Source: Chromobacterium subtsugae
GTDB taxonomy: Bacteria > Pseudomonadota > Gammaproteobacteria > Burkholderiales > Chromobacteriaceae
Length of the DNA: 64,000 nt
Assembly: GCF_001676875.1 (NCBI RefSeq)
Contig: NZ_JYKA01000025.1
Location: 1-64,000 of the forward strand
Reading direction: 5' to 3'
The position numbers and the translations under genes were made by a program. Positions 23,893-33,452 of this stretch are shown here, one piece after another. The notes under the pieces were generated by a model. It saw only the letters and a program-made list of their open reading frames with translations, made no database searches and had not been told where the DNA came from. Positions within the stretch are counted from its first letter, which is position 1, and the number at the start of each line of letters is the position of its first letter.

Positions 23893-25131
23893 ATGGGCTT
23901 TCAGCAAGGCTTGAGTGGTCTGAACGCAGCGTCCACGCAGCTGGACACCATAGGCAACAACGTCGCCAACGCCAATACCGTCGGCTTCAAGAGTTCGCGT
24001 ACCGAATTCGCCGACTTGTACGGCAACAGCCTGTACGGCATGACTTCCACCACGCCGGGCATCGGCACTCAGGTGTCGGCGGTGACGCAGAATATGGGCA
24101 GCGGCAATCTGGAGACTACCGGCCGCAGCCTGGACTTGGCTATCAATAACTCTGGCTTCTTCATCATGGGCCTGCCCAACGGCACCCAGGCCTACAGCCG
24201 CAACGGCCAGTTCCAGGTGAACAACCAGGGCTACATCGTTAGCACCGCCGGCAACTACCTGCAAGGCTGGACCGCCAACGCGCAAGGCGCGATCTCGCAG
24301 GGGCCGGTCGGCAATCTGCAACTGACCAATACCTCCATTCCGCCGACGGCCACCAGCAAGATGAATATGGCGGTGCTGCTGAATTCCGCGTCCACGCCGC
24401 CGACCACCGCGCCGATCAACAATCCGGCGCAGCCGTCGTCCTACAACTGGACCAATAACCAGACGGTGTATGACAGCCTGGGCAATTCGCACCAGATGAC
24501 GTTCTATTACTCGCTGAATACGCCGGTGGCCGGCGCGGGCAATACCTGGACGGTGAACGCCTATGTCGACGGCGCGGCGGCGACGGCGCCCAGCACCTTC
24601 ACGCTGAGCTTCGACACCAACGGCAACCTGACCACCAACACGCCGTTCAATGTGACCTTCACGCCGCCTTCGGCCAACGGCTCCGCGGCGCCGCAGACCG
24701 TGGCGGTGAATTTCGCGCATTCCACCCAGATCGCGCAGAACTTCTTCACCAGCCCGGTGACCCAGGACGGCTCCGCCCCGGGCACGCTGCAGACCATCAA
24801 TATTTCCGCCAACGGTTTGATCCAGGCTAGCTTCTCCAATAGCCAGACCAAAACCATCGGTCAGGTGGCGCTCGCCAACTTCATCAATCCGCAGGGCCTG
24901 CAAGACACCGGCGGCAATCTGTGGACGCAGACCGGCACCTCCGGTCCGGCCACCGTCAACGCGCCGGGCTCCGGCAATACCGGCACGCTGTCGGCCGGCC
25001 AGGTGGAGGACTCCAACGTCAATCTGACCAACGAACTGGTGAACATGATCACCGCGCAGCGCTACTACCAGGCCAACGCGCAGACCGTGAAAACCCAGGA
25101 CACCCTGATTCAGACCCTGCTGAACATCTAA
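23893..25131 (+). CDS. flgE: flagellar hook protein FlgE
   Basis: A 412-residue hook subunit. The N-terminus GLNAASTQLDTIGNNVANAN and the C-terminus VNLTNELVNMITAQRYYQAN are the paired D0 helices of the rod/hook family, and the central domains are Asn/Thr/Ser-rich as usual for FlgE. AAGGAG lies ahead of the ATG. The length fits a hook protein with D1 and D2 domains. Confidence 0.97.
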   Translation: MGFQQGLSGLNAASTQLDTIGNNVANANTVGFKSSRTEFADLYGNSLYGMTSTTPGIGTQVSAVTQNMGSGNLETTGRSLDLAINNSGFFIMGLPNGTQAYSRNGQFQVNNQGYIVSTAGNYLQGWTANAQGAISQGPVGNLQLTNTSIPPTATSKMNMAVLLNSASTPPTTAPINNPAQPSSYNWTNNQTVYDSLGNSHQMTFYYSLNTPVAGAGNTWTVNAYVDGAAATAPSTFTLSFDTNGNLTTNTPFNVTFTPPSANGSAAPQTVAVNFAHSTQIAQNFFTSPVTQDGSAPGTLQTINISANGLIQASFSNSQTKTIGQVALANFINPQGLQDTGGNLWTQTGTSGPATVNAPGSGNTGTLSAGQVEDSNVNLTNELVNMITAQRYYQANAQTVKTQDTLIQTLLNI

Positions 25132-25150
25132 TCCAGGTAGAGACTGAAGC

Positions 25151-25894
25151 ATGGATAAAGTGTTGTTTCTGGCCATGACCGGCGCCAAGCATGAAATGTG
25201 GCAGCAGGCCACCACCGCCAACAACCTGGCCAACGTCAACACCAACGCCTTCAAGGCGGACTTGGCGGCGTTCCGGGCGCTGCCGGTGGTGGGGGACGGC
25301 GCGCCGACGCGCACCTACGTGGTGGACAACACCATAGGCTTCGACGCCAGCCAGGGCAGCCTGCAGCACACCGGCAACCCGGCTGATTTCGCGCTGGGCT
25401 CGCCCGGCTTTTTCGCGGTGCAGGGGCCGGACGGGCAGGAGGCTTATACCCGCGACGGCGGCTATGCGCTGGACGCCAACGGCCTGATGCGCACCCGCAC
25501 CGGCCTGCCCATCATGGGCGACGGCGGCCCGATCACGGTGCCGGCCGGCTCGCAGGTGCAGCTGGGCGCGGACGGTTCGGTGCTGGCCATTCCGCTGTCC
25601 GGAACCAACCGCACCCCGCAGCTGGTGGGCCAGATCAAGATGATCAATCCTGGCCCCAAAGACATGTACAAGGGCGAAGACCGGCTGTATCACGTCAACG
25701 GCGGCGGCACCGCTCCGGCCAGCGCCGACGTGAAGCTGGTGCCGGAGACGCTGGAATCGTCCAACGTCAACTCGGTGGACGCGCTGGTGCAGATGATTTC
25801 GCACGGCCGCCAGTACGAACTCAATATCAAAATGATGCAGACCGCCCAGCAGGATGACCAGCAGGCGGCGCAATTGTTGTCGGTCACCAGCTGA
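25151..25894 (+). CDS. flgF: flagellar basal-body rod protein FlgF
   Basis: A 247-residue proximal rod subunit. It starts MDKVLFLAMTGAKHEMWQQA followed by NNLANVNTNAFKADLAAF, and ends with SVDALVQMISHGRQYELNIK. This arrangement, just before flgG and slightly shorter than it, identifies FlgF. Confidence 0.96.
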   Translation: MDKVLFLAMTGAKHEMWQQATTANNLANVNTNAFKADLAAFRALPVVGDGAPTRTYVVDNTIGFDASQGSLQHTGNPADFALGSPGFFAVQGPDGQEAYTRDGGYALDANGLMRTRTGLPIMGDGGPITVPAGSQVQLGADGSVLAIPLSGTNRTPQLVGQIKMINPGPKDMYKGEDRLYHVNGGGTAPASADVKLVPETLESSNVNSVDALVQMISHGRQYELNIKMMQTAQQDDQQAAQLLSVTS

Positions 25895-25926
25895 CCGCGG
25901 CCATAGAACAAGCAAGGTAACTCGCC

Positions 25927-26709
25927 ATGATGCGCGCACTGTATATCGCCAAGACCGGCATGGACGCCAGCCAGTTTCAGCTGGACGTGGTGTCCAACAA
26001 CCTGGCCAACGTCAACACCATAGGCTTCAAGGGCAGCCGCGGCGTGTTCGAGGATCTGTACTACCAGACGCTGCGCCAGCCGGGCGGCCAGCTGGCCAAT
26101 GGCAATACCAATCCCACCGGCCTGCAGATCGGCACCGGCGCGGCGGCGGTGGCTTCGTCGCGCATTTTCAGCCAGGGCAGTCCGCAGCAAACCGGCCAGC
26201 CGCTGGATCTGGAAATCGACGGCGACGGTTTCTTCCGCATCCTGCAGCCGGACGGCACCACCGCCTACACCCGCAACGGCCAGTTCCAGCGCAACTCGAA
26301 CGGCGACGTGGTCAATCCGGACGGCCTGCCGCTGAATCCCAACATCAATATCCCGGCCACCGCGCAGCAGATCACGGTGTCCAGCGCCGGGGTGGTGCAG
26401 TACACGCTGGCCGGCGCCACCGCGCCGCAGACCGCCGGCACCATCCAGCTGACGACTTTCATCAATCCGCAGGGCCTGCAAAGCTTGGGCAGCAACCTGT
26501 ATCTGCAGACCGCCGCTTCCGGCGATCCGCAGGACGGCAATCCGCAAACCGACAGCCGCGGCGCGATCAAGTCCGGTTTTCTGGAGTCGTCCAACGTCAA
26601 TGTGACTGAAGAACTGGTCAATATGATCACTGCCCAGCGTTCGTTCGAAATGAACTCGCGCGCGGTGACCACCGCCGACCAGATGCTGCAGAAACTGAGC
26701 AATATGTAA
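25927..26709 (+). CDS. flgG: flagellar distal rod protein FlgG
   Basis: A 260-residue distal rod subunit of the usual FlgG length. It begins MMRALYIAKTGMDASQFQLD followed by SNNLANVNTIGFKGSRGVFE, and has the FlgG-specific LYYQTLRQPGGQ loop. The C-terminus is VTEELVNMITAQRSFEMNSR. The start may be the second ATG, three bases later. Confidence 0.97.
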   Translation: MMRALYIAKTGMDASQFQLDVVSNNLANVNTIGFKGSRGVFEDLYYQTLRQPGGQLANGNTNPTGLQIGTGAAAVASSRIFSQGSPQQTGQPLDLEIDGDGFFRILQPDGTTAYTRNGQFQRNSNGDVVNPDGLPLNPNINIPATAQQITVSSAGVVQYTLAGATAPQTAGTIQLTTFINPQGLQSLGSNLYLQTAASGDPQDGNPQTDSRGAIKSGFLESSNVNVTEELVNMITAQRSFEMNSRAVTTADQMLQKLSNM

Positions 26710-26752
26710 TGAATGGGCGCCGGCGGCCGCCGGGCCGAAGGGAGGAATGGCG

Positions 26753-27436
26753 ATGAAAACCAATCTGGTGATGCTGGCCGTGGCGCTGTTGGCGCTGGCG
26801 GGCTGTGCGGTGCAGGAACCGCCGCTGGTGCAGACGCCGACGACGGCGAAGCCGCAGCCGCGGGCGATGGGCATTCCCGCCAATGGCGCCATTTTCCAGG
26901 CGGCCAGCTATCGGCCGCTGTTCCAGGACGGCATGCCGGTCCAGGTGGGTGACACCTTGCAGGTGATGATCCAGGAAAACTCCTCGACTTCGGCGTCCGA
27001 GCAGACCACCGACACCCGGACTTCGGCGCTAACGTCCAACATCACCGCCGGCGTCAAGATACCGTTCCTGCCAAGCGGCCTGGCCGGCGGCCTGGGCGGC
27101 ACCAACTTCAACAGCTCCGGCTCGGCCAACAATACCGGCAAGGGCAACAACCAGGTGGCCACCAGCTTCGTCAGCTCCATCACTGTCACTGTGATCGACG
27201 TGCTGGCCAACGGCAATCTGGAGGTCAGCGGCGAGAAGCAGGTGCGGATCAACAGCGATACCGAATCCATCCGCCTGTCCGGCGTGGTCAATCCGCGCGA
27301 CATCGCGCCGGACCGCACCGTGTCCTCGCTGAAGATAGCCGACGCGCGCGTCGAACAGCAGACCAAGGGCAACAACCGCCTATACAATGAGCCGGGTTGG
27401 TTGTCGAAGATTTTCATGTCGCTGCTGCCGATCTGA
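26753..27436 (+). CDS. flgH: flagellar L-ring lipoprotein FlgH
   Basis: A 227-residue outer-membrane lipoprotein forming the L ring. It has a type II signal with lipobox LALAGC (Cys near residue 18) and the conserved GDTLQVMIQENSSTSASEQ and SGVVNPRDIAPDRTVSS segments. An ATG at 26747 directly abuts the GGGAGGA site, so 26753 is the better start. Confidence 0.96.
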   Translation: MKTNLVMLAVALLALAGCAVQEPPLVQTPTTAKPQPRAMGIPANGAIFQAASYRPLFQDGMPVQVGDTLQVMIQENSSTSASEQTTDTRTSALTSNITAGVKIPFLPSGLAGGLGGTNFNSSGSANNTGKGNNQVATSFVSSITVTVIDVLANGNLEVSGEKQVRINSDTESIRLSGVVNPRDIAPDRTVSSLKIADARVEQQTKGNNRLYNEPGWLSKIFMSLLPI

Positions 27437-27462
27437 TCGGCGCCCGGCATAGGGGTGGAATG

Positions 27463-28560
27463 ATGAAGAAATGGATCGTGCTGGCCTGTCTGTTGCTGGC
27501 GTCCCTGCCGGCCTTGTCGGCGCAGCGCTTGAAGGATATCGCCAATATCGGCGGCGTGCGGCCCAACCAGTTGATAGGCTACGGCCTGGTGGTCGGCCTG
27601 GACGGCAGTGGCGACAAGGTCACTTCCTCGCCGTTCACCGGCCAGGCGATGATCAATATGCTCAATCAGCTTGGCGTGCAGGTGCCGCCCGGCACCAAGA
27701 TAGACCCGAAGAACGTGGCGGCGGTGTCGCTGACCGCCACGCTGCCGGCCTTCTCCAAGCGCGGGCAGATGATAGACGTGACGGCGTCGTCGATAGGCGA
27801 CGCCAAGAGCCTGCGCGGCGGCACTTTGCTGTTGTCGCCGCTGAAGGGCGCCGACGGCCAGATCTATGCGATGGCCCAGGGCAATGTGGTGGTCGGCGGC
27901 GCGGGCGCGTCCGCCGGCGGCAGCTCCACTCAGATCAACCAGTTGAGCGTGGGCCGAATTCCGGCCGGCGCCACGGTGGAGCGCGAGGTGCAAACCGCGC
28001 TGGGCGACGGCGAATTCATCCATCTGGAGCTGCAGGAGGCGGATTTCACCACCGCCAACCGCGCGGTGCAGGCGATCAACAAAACCTTCGGTGCCGACAC
28101 CGCCCGCGCGGTGGATGGCCGGCTGATCGAAGTGAGGGCGCCGTTCGACAGCAACCAGCGGGTGCAATTCCTGTCGCGGATGGAAAATATTGCCGTCGAC
28201 CCGGCAGATGTTTCCCCTCTGGTCATCATCAACGCCCGCACCGGCTCCATCGTGATGAACCAGGCGGTGACGCTGTCGTCCTGCGCGGTGTCGCACGGCA
28301 ACCTGTCGGTGACGGTCACCAACACGCCGCAAGTCAGCCAGCCCAACTCGCTCTCAGGCGGCAAGACCACGGTCACCAATCAGGCGGATATCGTGATCAA
28401 CAGCACCGGCGGCAAGGTGGTGGGCCTGAAGGGGGGCGCCAATCTGTCGCAGGTGGTCAACGCGCTCAATGCGCTGGGGGCGACGCCGCAAGACCTGATT
28501 TCCATTCTGCAGGCGATGAAATCGGCCGGCTCGCTGAAGGCGGACCTGCAAATCATCTGA
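27463..28560 (+). CDS. flgI: flagellar P-ring protein FlgI
   Basis: A 365-residue periplasmic ring subunit with a Sec signal (MKKWIVLACLLLASLPALSA). The mature start QRLKDIANIGGVRPNQLIGY is diagnostic of FlgI, as is the end TPQDLISILQAMKSAGSLKA. An ATG three bases earlier lies too near the AGGGGTGG site. The usual chaperone gene flgA is not in this window. Confidence 0.97.
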   Translation: MKKWIVLACLLLASLPALSAQRLKDIANIGGVRPNQLIGYGLVVGLDGSGDKVTSSPFTGQAMINMLNQLGVQVPPGTKIDPKNVAAVSLTATLPAFSKRGQMIDVTASSIGDAKSLRGGTLLLSPLKGADGQIYAMAQGNVVVGGAGASAGGSSTQINQLSVGRIPAGATVEREVQTALGDGEFIHLELQEADFTTANRAVQAINKTFGADTARAVDGRLIEVRAPFDSNQRVQFLSRMENIAVDPADVSPLVIINARTGSIVMNQAVTLSSCAVSHGNLSVTVTNTPQVSQPNSLSGGKTTVTNQADIVINSTGGKVVGLKGGANLSQVVNALNALGATPQDLISILQAMKSAGSLKADLQII

Positions 28561-28621
28561 GCCTGCGTGGGTTACGGCGTGGTGGCATGATTATTGCTTT
28601 TTGCGGCTCAAGGAGTAATTG

Positions 28622-29584
28622 ATGACCGCCAAATTCCAAGCCGTCGCGCCGCAGGACGCGCTTAGCCGCCAGCTCGCGATCGACCCCAGCCACATGCGCA
28701 GCCTGAAGGCCAAGGCCAGCAGCGACCCCAAAGCCGCGGCGCGCGAAACCGCGTCGCAGTTCGAGGCGCTGTTGATGAACACCATGCTGAAAACCATGCG
28801 CGAGACCAAGTTCGACGATTCGGAAGAGTCGAACGGCATGGATACCTATCGCAGCATGGCGGACCAGCAGATGGTGCAGGCGATGAGCGCCAACGGCGGC
28901 CTGGGCCTGGGCGACATGATTTACCGCCAGATCGCCAGGCAATCCGGCTTCAGCCCCGACGAAGGCCAGACGCACGCGTTGAACAGCCGCCCGGTCGCCG
29001 GCCAGTGGTCGCCGGTTCAGCCCATCGGCCAGCGCATGCAGCAAGCTTACCGCAGCGCCCAGGGCGCATCCGGCGCGGCCGTGGCGGACTCGCCGACGGC
29101 TGCCACGCCGGTCGGCGGCGGCCGCGCCTTCGCCAGCAGCCTGCTGCCGCATGCCCGCGCCGCGGCGCAGCAGCTGGGAGTGGCGCCGGAGTGCGTGGTG
29201 GCGCATGCGGCGCTGGAAAGCGGCTGGGGCAAGCGCGCCATCCGCAACAGCGACGGCTCGGACAGCCATAATCTTTTCGGCATCAAGGCGGGTTCCGACT
29301 GGCAGGGCAAGACCACCACTATCATGACTACCGAATACAGCGGCGGCGTAGCGCAAAAGCGGATGGAAACCTTCCGTTCCTACGACTCCTACGCCGATGC
29401 GTTCAGCGATTACGCCAAGGTGCTCAAAGGCTCGTCGCGCTACAAGAACGTGTTGAACCAGGGGCAGAACATGTACGGTTTCGCGCAGGGCCTGCAGTCG
29501 GGCGGCTATGCCACCGATCCGCGCTACGCGCGCAAACTGGTGGATGTCGCCGCCAGCCTGGCGCAACAAGTGGCCAAAACTTGA
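28622..29584 (+). CDS. flgJ: peptidoglycan hydrolase and rod-assembly protein FlgJ
   Basis: A 320-residue bifunctional protein. The N-terminal rod-capping domain (about 15-110) has QFEALLMNTMLKTMRETKF. A linker follows, then a C-terminal glucosaminidase/muramidase domain (about 170-320) with APECVVAHAALESGWGKRAI, whose Glu is catalytic. It opens the peptidoglycan for rod passage. AAGGAG precedes ATG 28622. Confidence 0.96.
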   Translation: MTAKFQAVAPQDALSRQLAIDPSHMRSLKAKASSDPKAAARETASQFEALLMNTMLKTMRETKFDDSEESNGMDTYRSMADQQMVQAMSANGGLGLGDMIYRQIARQSGFSPDEGQTHALNSRPVAGQWSPVQPIGQRMQQAYRSAQGASGAAVADSPTAATPVGGGRAFASSLLPHARAAAQQLGVAPECVVAHAALESGWGKRAIRNSDGSDSHNLFGIKAGSDWQGKTTTIMTTEYSGGVAQKRMETFRSYDSYADAFSDYAKVLKGSSRYKNVLNQGQNMYGFAQGLQSGGYATDPRYARKLVDVAASLAQQVAKT

Positions 29585-29611
29585 TCAAGTTTTGGCAGAG
29601 TCGGCCGATAG
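29585..29611 (+). promoter_or_regulatory. sigma-28 (FliA) promoter for flgKL
   Basis: TCAAGTTT (29585-29592), 11 bases, then GCCGATAG (29604-29611) matches the FliA consensus TAAAGTTT-N11-GCCGATAA at 14 of 16 positions with the correct spacing. It begins inside the flgJ stop region, 52 bp before the flgK ATG. Late expression of the hook-filament junction proteins is the known pattern. Confidence 0.8.
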
Positions 29612-29636
29612 AGATGAAGAATTGTAGAGGGTAATC

Positions 29637-31439
29637 ATGGCAATCGTCGGAGCTGATATTTTCGGCATAGGCCTGAGTGGGCTGAATGCGGCGCAAAACG
29701 CGTTGTCGGTGACCAGCAACAACATCTCCAACGCGTCCACTCCGGGCTACAACGTCGAGTACATCACGCAAGCGGGACGCCAGCCGCAGAATGTCGGCTT
29801 CGGCTTCCTGGGGCAGGGCGTGGACGTCACCAACGTGCTGCGCACCTATAGCCAGTATCTGGCCGGCCAAGTGCAGAGCGCGCAGACCGGCAGCAGCTAT
29901 TACACCACTCAGCTGCAGCAGTTGAACCAGATCAACAACATGATCGGCAACTCCACCCAGAGTCCGAATCCGGCGATCCAGTCCTTCTTCGGCGCGATGC
30001 AAACCTTGTCGCAGCAGCCTTCGTCGCTGCCTACCCGGCAGAACGTGCTGAGCATGGGGCAGGCGATGGCGGCCTCCATCACTTCGCTGAACAGCCAGCT
30101 GGTGCAGCTGCAGCAAGGCGTCAACGGCCAGGTTCAGACCGCGGTGCAAAGCATCAATGCGCTGGCTCAACAAATCGCCAATCTGAACAAGCAGATCGGC
30201 GCGGCCACCGGCGGCAACACCCAGGCGCCGCAACCCAACACTCTGCTGGATCAGCGCGATCAGGCATTGCTGCAGCTGAACCAGATGATAGGCGCCACCG
30301 CCTCGGTGCAGAGCGACGGCTCCTACACGGTTTCCATCGGCAGCGGCCAGACCCTGGTGACCGGCGGCACGGTGAACCAGCTGGCCACCCAGGCCGACCC
30401 GAACAATCCCAGCAATCTGCAGGTGGGCTTCACCAATCCGAACAACACCCTGACCATTCTGCCCGACACCATCCTCAACAGCGGGCAGCTGGGCGGCTTG
30501 CTGAACTTCCGCGACGGGGCGCTGGCGCAGACGCAGAACCAGCTGGGCACCATGGCGATCGATTTCGCCGCGGCGATGAATTACCAGAATTCGCTGGGAG
30601 TGGATTACAACGGCCAGCCGGGCGGGCCCATCTTCAAGGACCTGTCCGCCTACGCCAGCAATCCGCAGTATGCCGCCGGGCAGTTCCAGGTGACGATGGG
30701 CGATCCCAAGCTGCTGGCCACCGCCTCCAACCTGGTTGCCACCGGCACCGCCGGCAATCCCAGCGGCGTGACGATGAGCGCGGTGTGGTCCAGTCTGCCG
30801 GGCACTTACGCCACCAGCATCAATGGCACGCCGCCGTCGTTTCCGGCCACCACCAGCCACCCGTCCAGCGGCCTGACCAATATGACCATCACCGCGTCGG
30901 CGGCGCCGGTGTCGATGACCGCCACCATCGCCGGGACCAACGGCGGCGGACCGTACAACGTGGTGCCGGTCACCGGCCAGCCCAACGCCTACAAGCTGCA
31001 AACCACGGCGACACCGCCGGTGGACGTGGGCATAGGCTTCCAGCTGTCCGGATCGCCTGACCCGGGCCAGACCTTCACGGTGGGGCCGAAGCCGATTCCG
31101 GCGGTCGGGACTGTCACGCCGCCGTCCGGCGACAACAGCAATCTGCTGCAGCTGACCGCGCAACAGAACATCGCGCTGGTGAATGGACAGTCGTACCAGA
31201 CTTATTTCACCTCTACGGTCACCACGGTGGCCAACCAGACTTACGCGGTAGGCCTGCAGAACACGTCGGCGCAGAACACGCTGCAACAGGCTACCCGGGC
31301 CAATTCCAACTTGACTGGTGTCAATCTGGACCAGGAGGCCGCCAATCTGATCAAATACCAGCAGTCCTATCAGGCCTGCAGCAAGGTGATCCAGATTGCG
31401 CAGAGCACCTTTTCCAGCATTCTCAACATCATGTCCTGA
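29637..31439 (+). CDS. flgK: flagellar hook-filament junction protein FlgK (HAP1)
   Basis: A 600-residue junction protein. The N-terminus FGIGLSGLNAAQNALSVTSN followed by NNISNASTPGYN is typical of FlgK. The C-terminus has the matching NLTGVNLDQEAANLIKYQQS helix. The middle is a long Thr/Pro/Gly-rich variable domain. It is transcribed from its own FliA promoter together with flgL. Confidence 0.96.
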   Translation: MAIVGADIFGIGLSGLNAAQNALSVTSNNISNASTPGYNVEYITQAGRQPQNVGFGFLGQGVDVTNVLRTYSQYLAGQVQSAQTGSSYYTTQLQQLNQINNMIGNSTQSPNPAIQSFFGAMQTLSQQPSSLPTRQNVLSMGQAMAASITSLNSQLVQLQQGVNGQVQTAVQSINALAQQIANLNKQIGAATGGNTQAPQPNTLLDQRDQALLQLNQMIGATASVQSDGSYTVSIGSGQTLVTGGTVNQLATQADPNNPSNLQVGFTNPNNTLTILPDTILNSGQLGGLLNFRDGALAQTQNQLGTMAIDFAAAMNYQNSLGVDYNGQPGGPIFKDLSAYASNPQYAAGQFQVTMGDPKLLATASNLVATGTAGNPSGVTMSAVWSSLPGTYATSINGTPPSFPATTSHPSSGLTNMTITASAAPVSMTATIAGTNGGGPYNVVPVTGQPNAYKLQTTATPPVDVGIGFQLSGSPDPGQTFTVGPKPIPAVGTVTPPSGDNSNLLQLTAQQNIALVNGQSYQTYFTSTVTTVANQTYAVGLQNTSAQNTLQQATRANSNLTGVNLDQEAANLIKYQQSYQACSKVIQIAQSTFSSILNIMS

Positions 31440-31462
31440 ATATTCGCGAGAGGAGAGCGGCG

Positions 31463-32398
31463 ATGCGCATCAGTTCAGCGACTTTATACCAGTCCGGCAT
31501 AGATAATATGTCCAACCTGCAAGCCCAGTTGGTGCAGGTCAATATGCAGATCGACAACCAGAAGCGGGTGGTGACCCCCGCCGACGATCCGGTGGCATCC
31601 GCGCGCATCGAGTTGCTGAATACCTCCAGCGGCCAGAACAGCCAGTACAAGACCAATACCCAGTCGGTGCAGTCCTGGCTGTCCTTGTCGGACACCACCA
31701 TCAACAGCGCGATCAATCTGATGAACGCGATGAAGAGCCAATCGATCTACGCTGGCGACGGCTCTCTGTCCCCTACCCAGCTGCAGGCGATCCAGCAAAC
31801 GGTGAAAGAGGGGATTTCCGAACTGACCGGCTACGCCAACGCCACCGACGGCAACGGCAGCTATCTGTTCAGCGGCAACCAGGTGACCACGGTGCCGTTC
31901 ACCGTCAACATGGCATCGTCGCCGCCGACCGCGACCTATAACGGCGACAGCGGCCAGCGCAGCGTGCAGGTGGCCGCGTCCCGCATCATGACCATTTCCG
32001 ATCCGGGCAATGCCATTTTCGGCACGCCCGGCACCGGCGGCAGCGCCACCGGCGCGTTCGACTCCCTGATCAACCTGTACAACCTGTTGGGGCAGAATCC
32101 CAAGCCGGCCAACTATCAGACCCAGCTGAACGCGATCACCAACCAGATCACCAGCGCCACGCAGCAGATGACCACCAGCCTGGCGTCGGTCGGCGCGCGC
32201 GAACAGGAAAACGCCAATCTGCAGGGGATGAGCAGCAGCTTGGACTTGCAATACAACACCAGCATCGGCGATTTGCAGAACCTGGACATGGCGCAGGCGA
32301 TCTCCACCTTCACCATGACTCAGACCTCGCTGCAGTACACGCAGAAAACCTACGCCCAGGTGTCGCAGCTGTCGCTGTTCAACTACATTTCCGGCTGA
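31463..32398 (+). CDS. flgL: flagellar hook-filament junction protein FlgL (HAP3)
   Basis: A 311-residue flagellin-like junction protein. It begins MRISSATLYQSGIDNMSNLQ and contains QKRVVTPADDPVASARIELL, the FlgL form of the flagellin N-terminal helix. It ends with a helical segment MAQAISTFTMTQTSLQYTQK. It lies 23 bp behind flgK and closes the flagellar run, before a terminator. Confidence 0.96.
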   Translation: MRISSATLYQSGIDNMSNLQAQLVQVNMQIDNQKRVVTPADDPVASARIELLNTSSGQNSQYKTNTQSVQSWLSLSDTTINSAINLMNAMKSQSIYAGDGSLSPTQLQAIQQTVKEGISELTGYANATDGNGSYLFSGNQVTTVPFTVNMASSPPTATYNGDSGQRSVQVAASRIMTISDPGNAIFGTPGTGGSATGAFDSLINLYNLLGQNPKPANYQTQLNAITNQITSATQQMTTSLASVGAREQENANLQGMSSSLDLQYNTSIGDLQNLDMAQAISTFTMTQTSLQYTQKTYAQVSQLSLFNYISG

Positions 32399-32420
32399 CG
32401 GGCGATGAGGTGGCGTGGGA

Positions 32421-32446
32421 AAAGGGCCGCGGATGCGGCCCTTTGT
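32421..32446. terminator. terminator after flgL, shared with astE
   Basis: A 10-bp stem AAAGGGCCGC / GCGGCCCTTT around GGAT, with a short T-rich tail. It lies between the convergent flgL and astE ends. Confidence 0.75.
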
Positions 32447-32456
32447 CTTGTCCGGC

Positions 32457-33452
32457 TCAATCCAGCCGCGCCGGCTCCACCACGATGCCGGCGCGCAGGC
32501 CGGGCTTGACCGCGGGATTGGGGAACAGGATCCGCTCTTCGCCGCCGGTCGCCAGATAGCGGGTATCGCCATCTTCGGCGATCAGCATGCCGTCCGGCAG
32601 CCGGGTGAAATTCTCCACGTCGTCGGCCAGGTGCAGGCGGAAATGCTCGCTGCGCTTGACCAGATCGTACTTGGCGCGGAACAGCGGCAGCGCGTCGGGC
32701 TGGAGGGCGGGGACGCCGCTGGCCGGCGCGGACAGCAAGCGGCGCAGCGCCTGATCTATGCCGGCGAAGCGCGCCAGATCGTTTTGGCCGAATGGCCGCG
32801 CCTTGCCCAGCTCCAGAGTGAAGGCGTCGGCCTCGAAGCGGCGGCTGGTATGGTAGCTGAACGTGTTGGCTGGCTGGCTGTGCAGCAGCACCGCCTCTAT
32901 CCCGCTTTGCTGCAGCCAGGCCAGCTGTTGGCGGTTATGGACGCGTTCGTGCAAGTACGGGTAGATGGCGAATTTCTCGAACGCCGAACCGCGGATGGCG
33001 GTATGCAGGTCGTAGTGCAGCTTGCGGGCCCGGGCCTGGGCGAAGAAGCGTCCTGCCAGGACTTCCAGCTCGGCGGCGCGCCGGGACTCGGCCAGGTCGG
33101 CGTGTTTGGCATGGGCGCCGTTGAACAGCCGGTTCATGTCATAGCCGAGGTAGCGCTCGCCGGCGCGAATGGCTTCGATATTGGCGAACATCACCAGCAG
33201 CCGGCAATCCAGGGCCAGCGTGCCGTCGGCGATGTCGGCCAGGATGGCGTCGGCCACTTCGATGGGGGCGGTTTCGTTGCCGTGCACGCCGCAGCTTAGC
33301 AATACCGAATCGGCCTGGGGCAGGCCCGGGTCTATTTCGACGCAGCCGGCGGCAACCCAGCGCGCCTGCAGGCCGGAAGGCAGCGGCCAGGACGCGTCGG
33401 CGCCGGCGTCGGGATGGAGCGCGTGTTGCAGAAAGCGGCTGGCTTGGGTCAT
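32457..33452 (-). CDS. astE: succinylglutamate desuccinylase AstE
   Basis: A 331-residue M14-type zinc hydrolase that removes succinate from N-succinylglutamate in the last step of the arginine succinyltransferase pathway. Zinc ligands appear in CGVHGNETAPIEV (His and Glu) and LHYDLHTAIRGS (third His). The catalytic Glu is likely in FTLELGKARPFGQ. The other ast genes are absent here, so astE is detached from its usual operon. The neighbouring speA uses the same amino acid, arginine, by another route. Confidence 0.94.
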   Translation of the reverse strand: MTQASRFLQHALHPDAGADASWPLPSGLQARWVAAGCVEIDPGLPQADSVLLSCGVHGNETAPIEVADAILADIADGTLALDCRLLVMFANIEAIRAGERYLGYDMNRLFNGAHAKHADLAESRRAAELEVLAGRFFAQARARKLHYDLHTAIRGSAFEKFAIYPYLHERVHNRQQLAWLQQSGIEAVLLHSQPANTFSYHTSRRFEADAFTLELGKARPFGQNDLARFAGIDQALRRLLSAPASGVPALQPDALPLFRAKYDLVKRSEHFRLHLADDVENFTRLPDGMLIAEDGDTRYLATGGEERILFPNPAVKPGLRAGIVVEPARLD

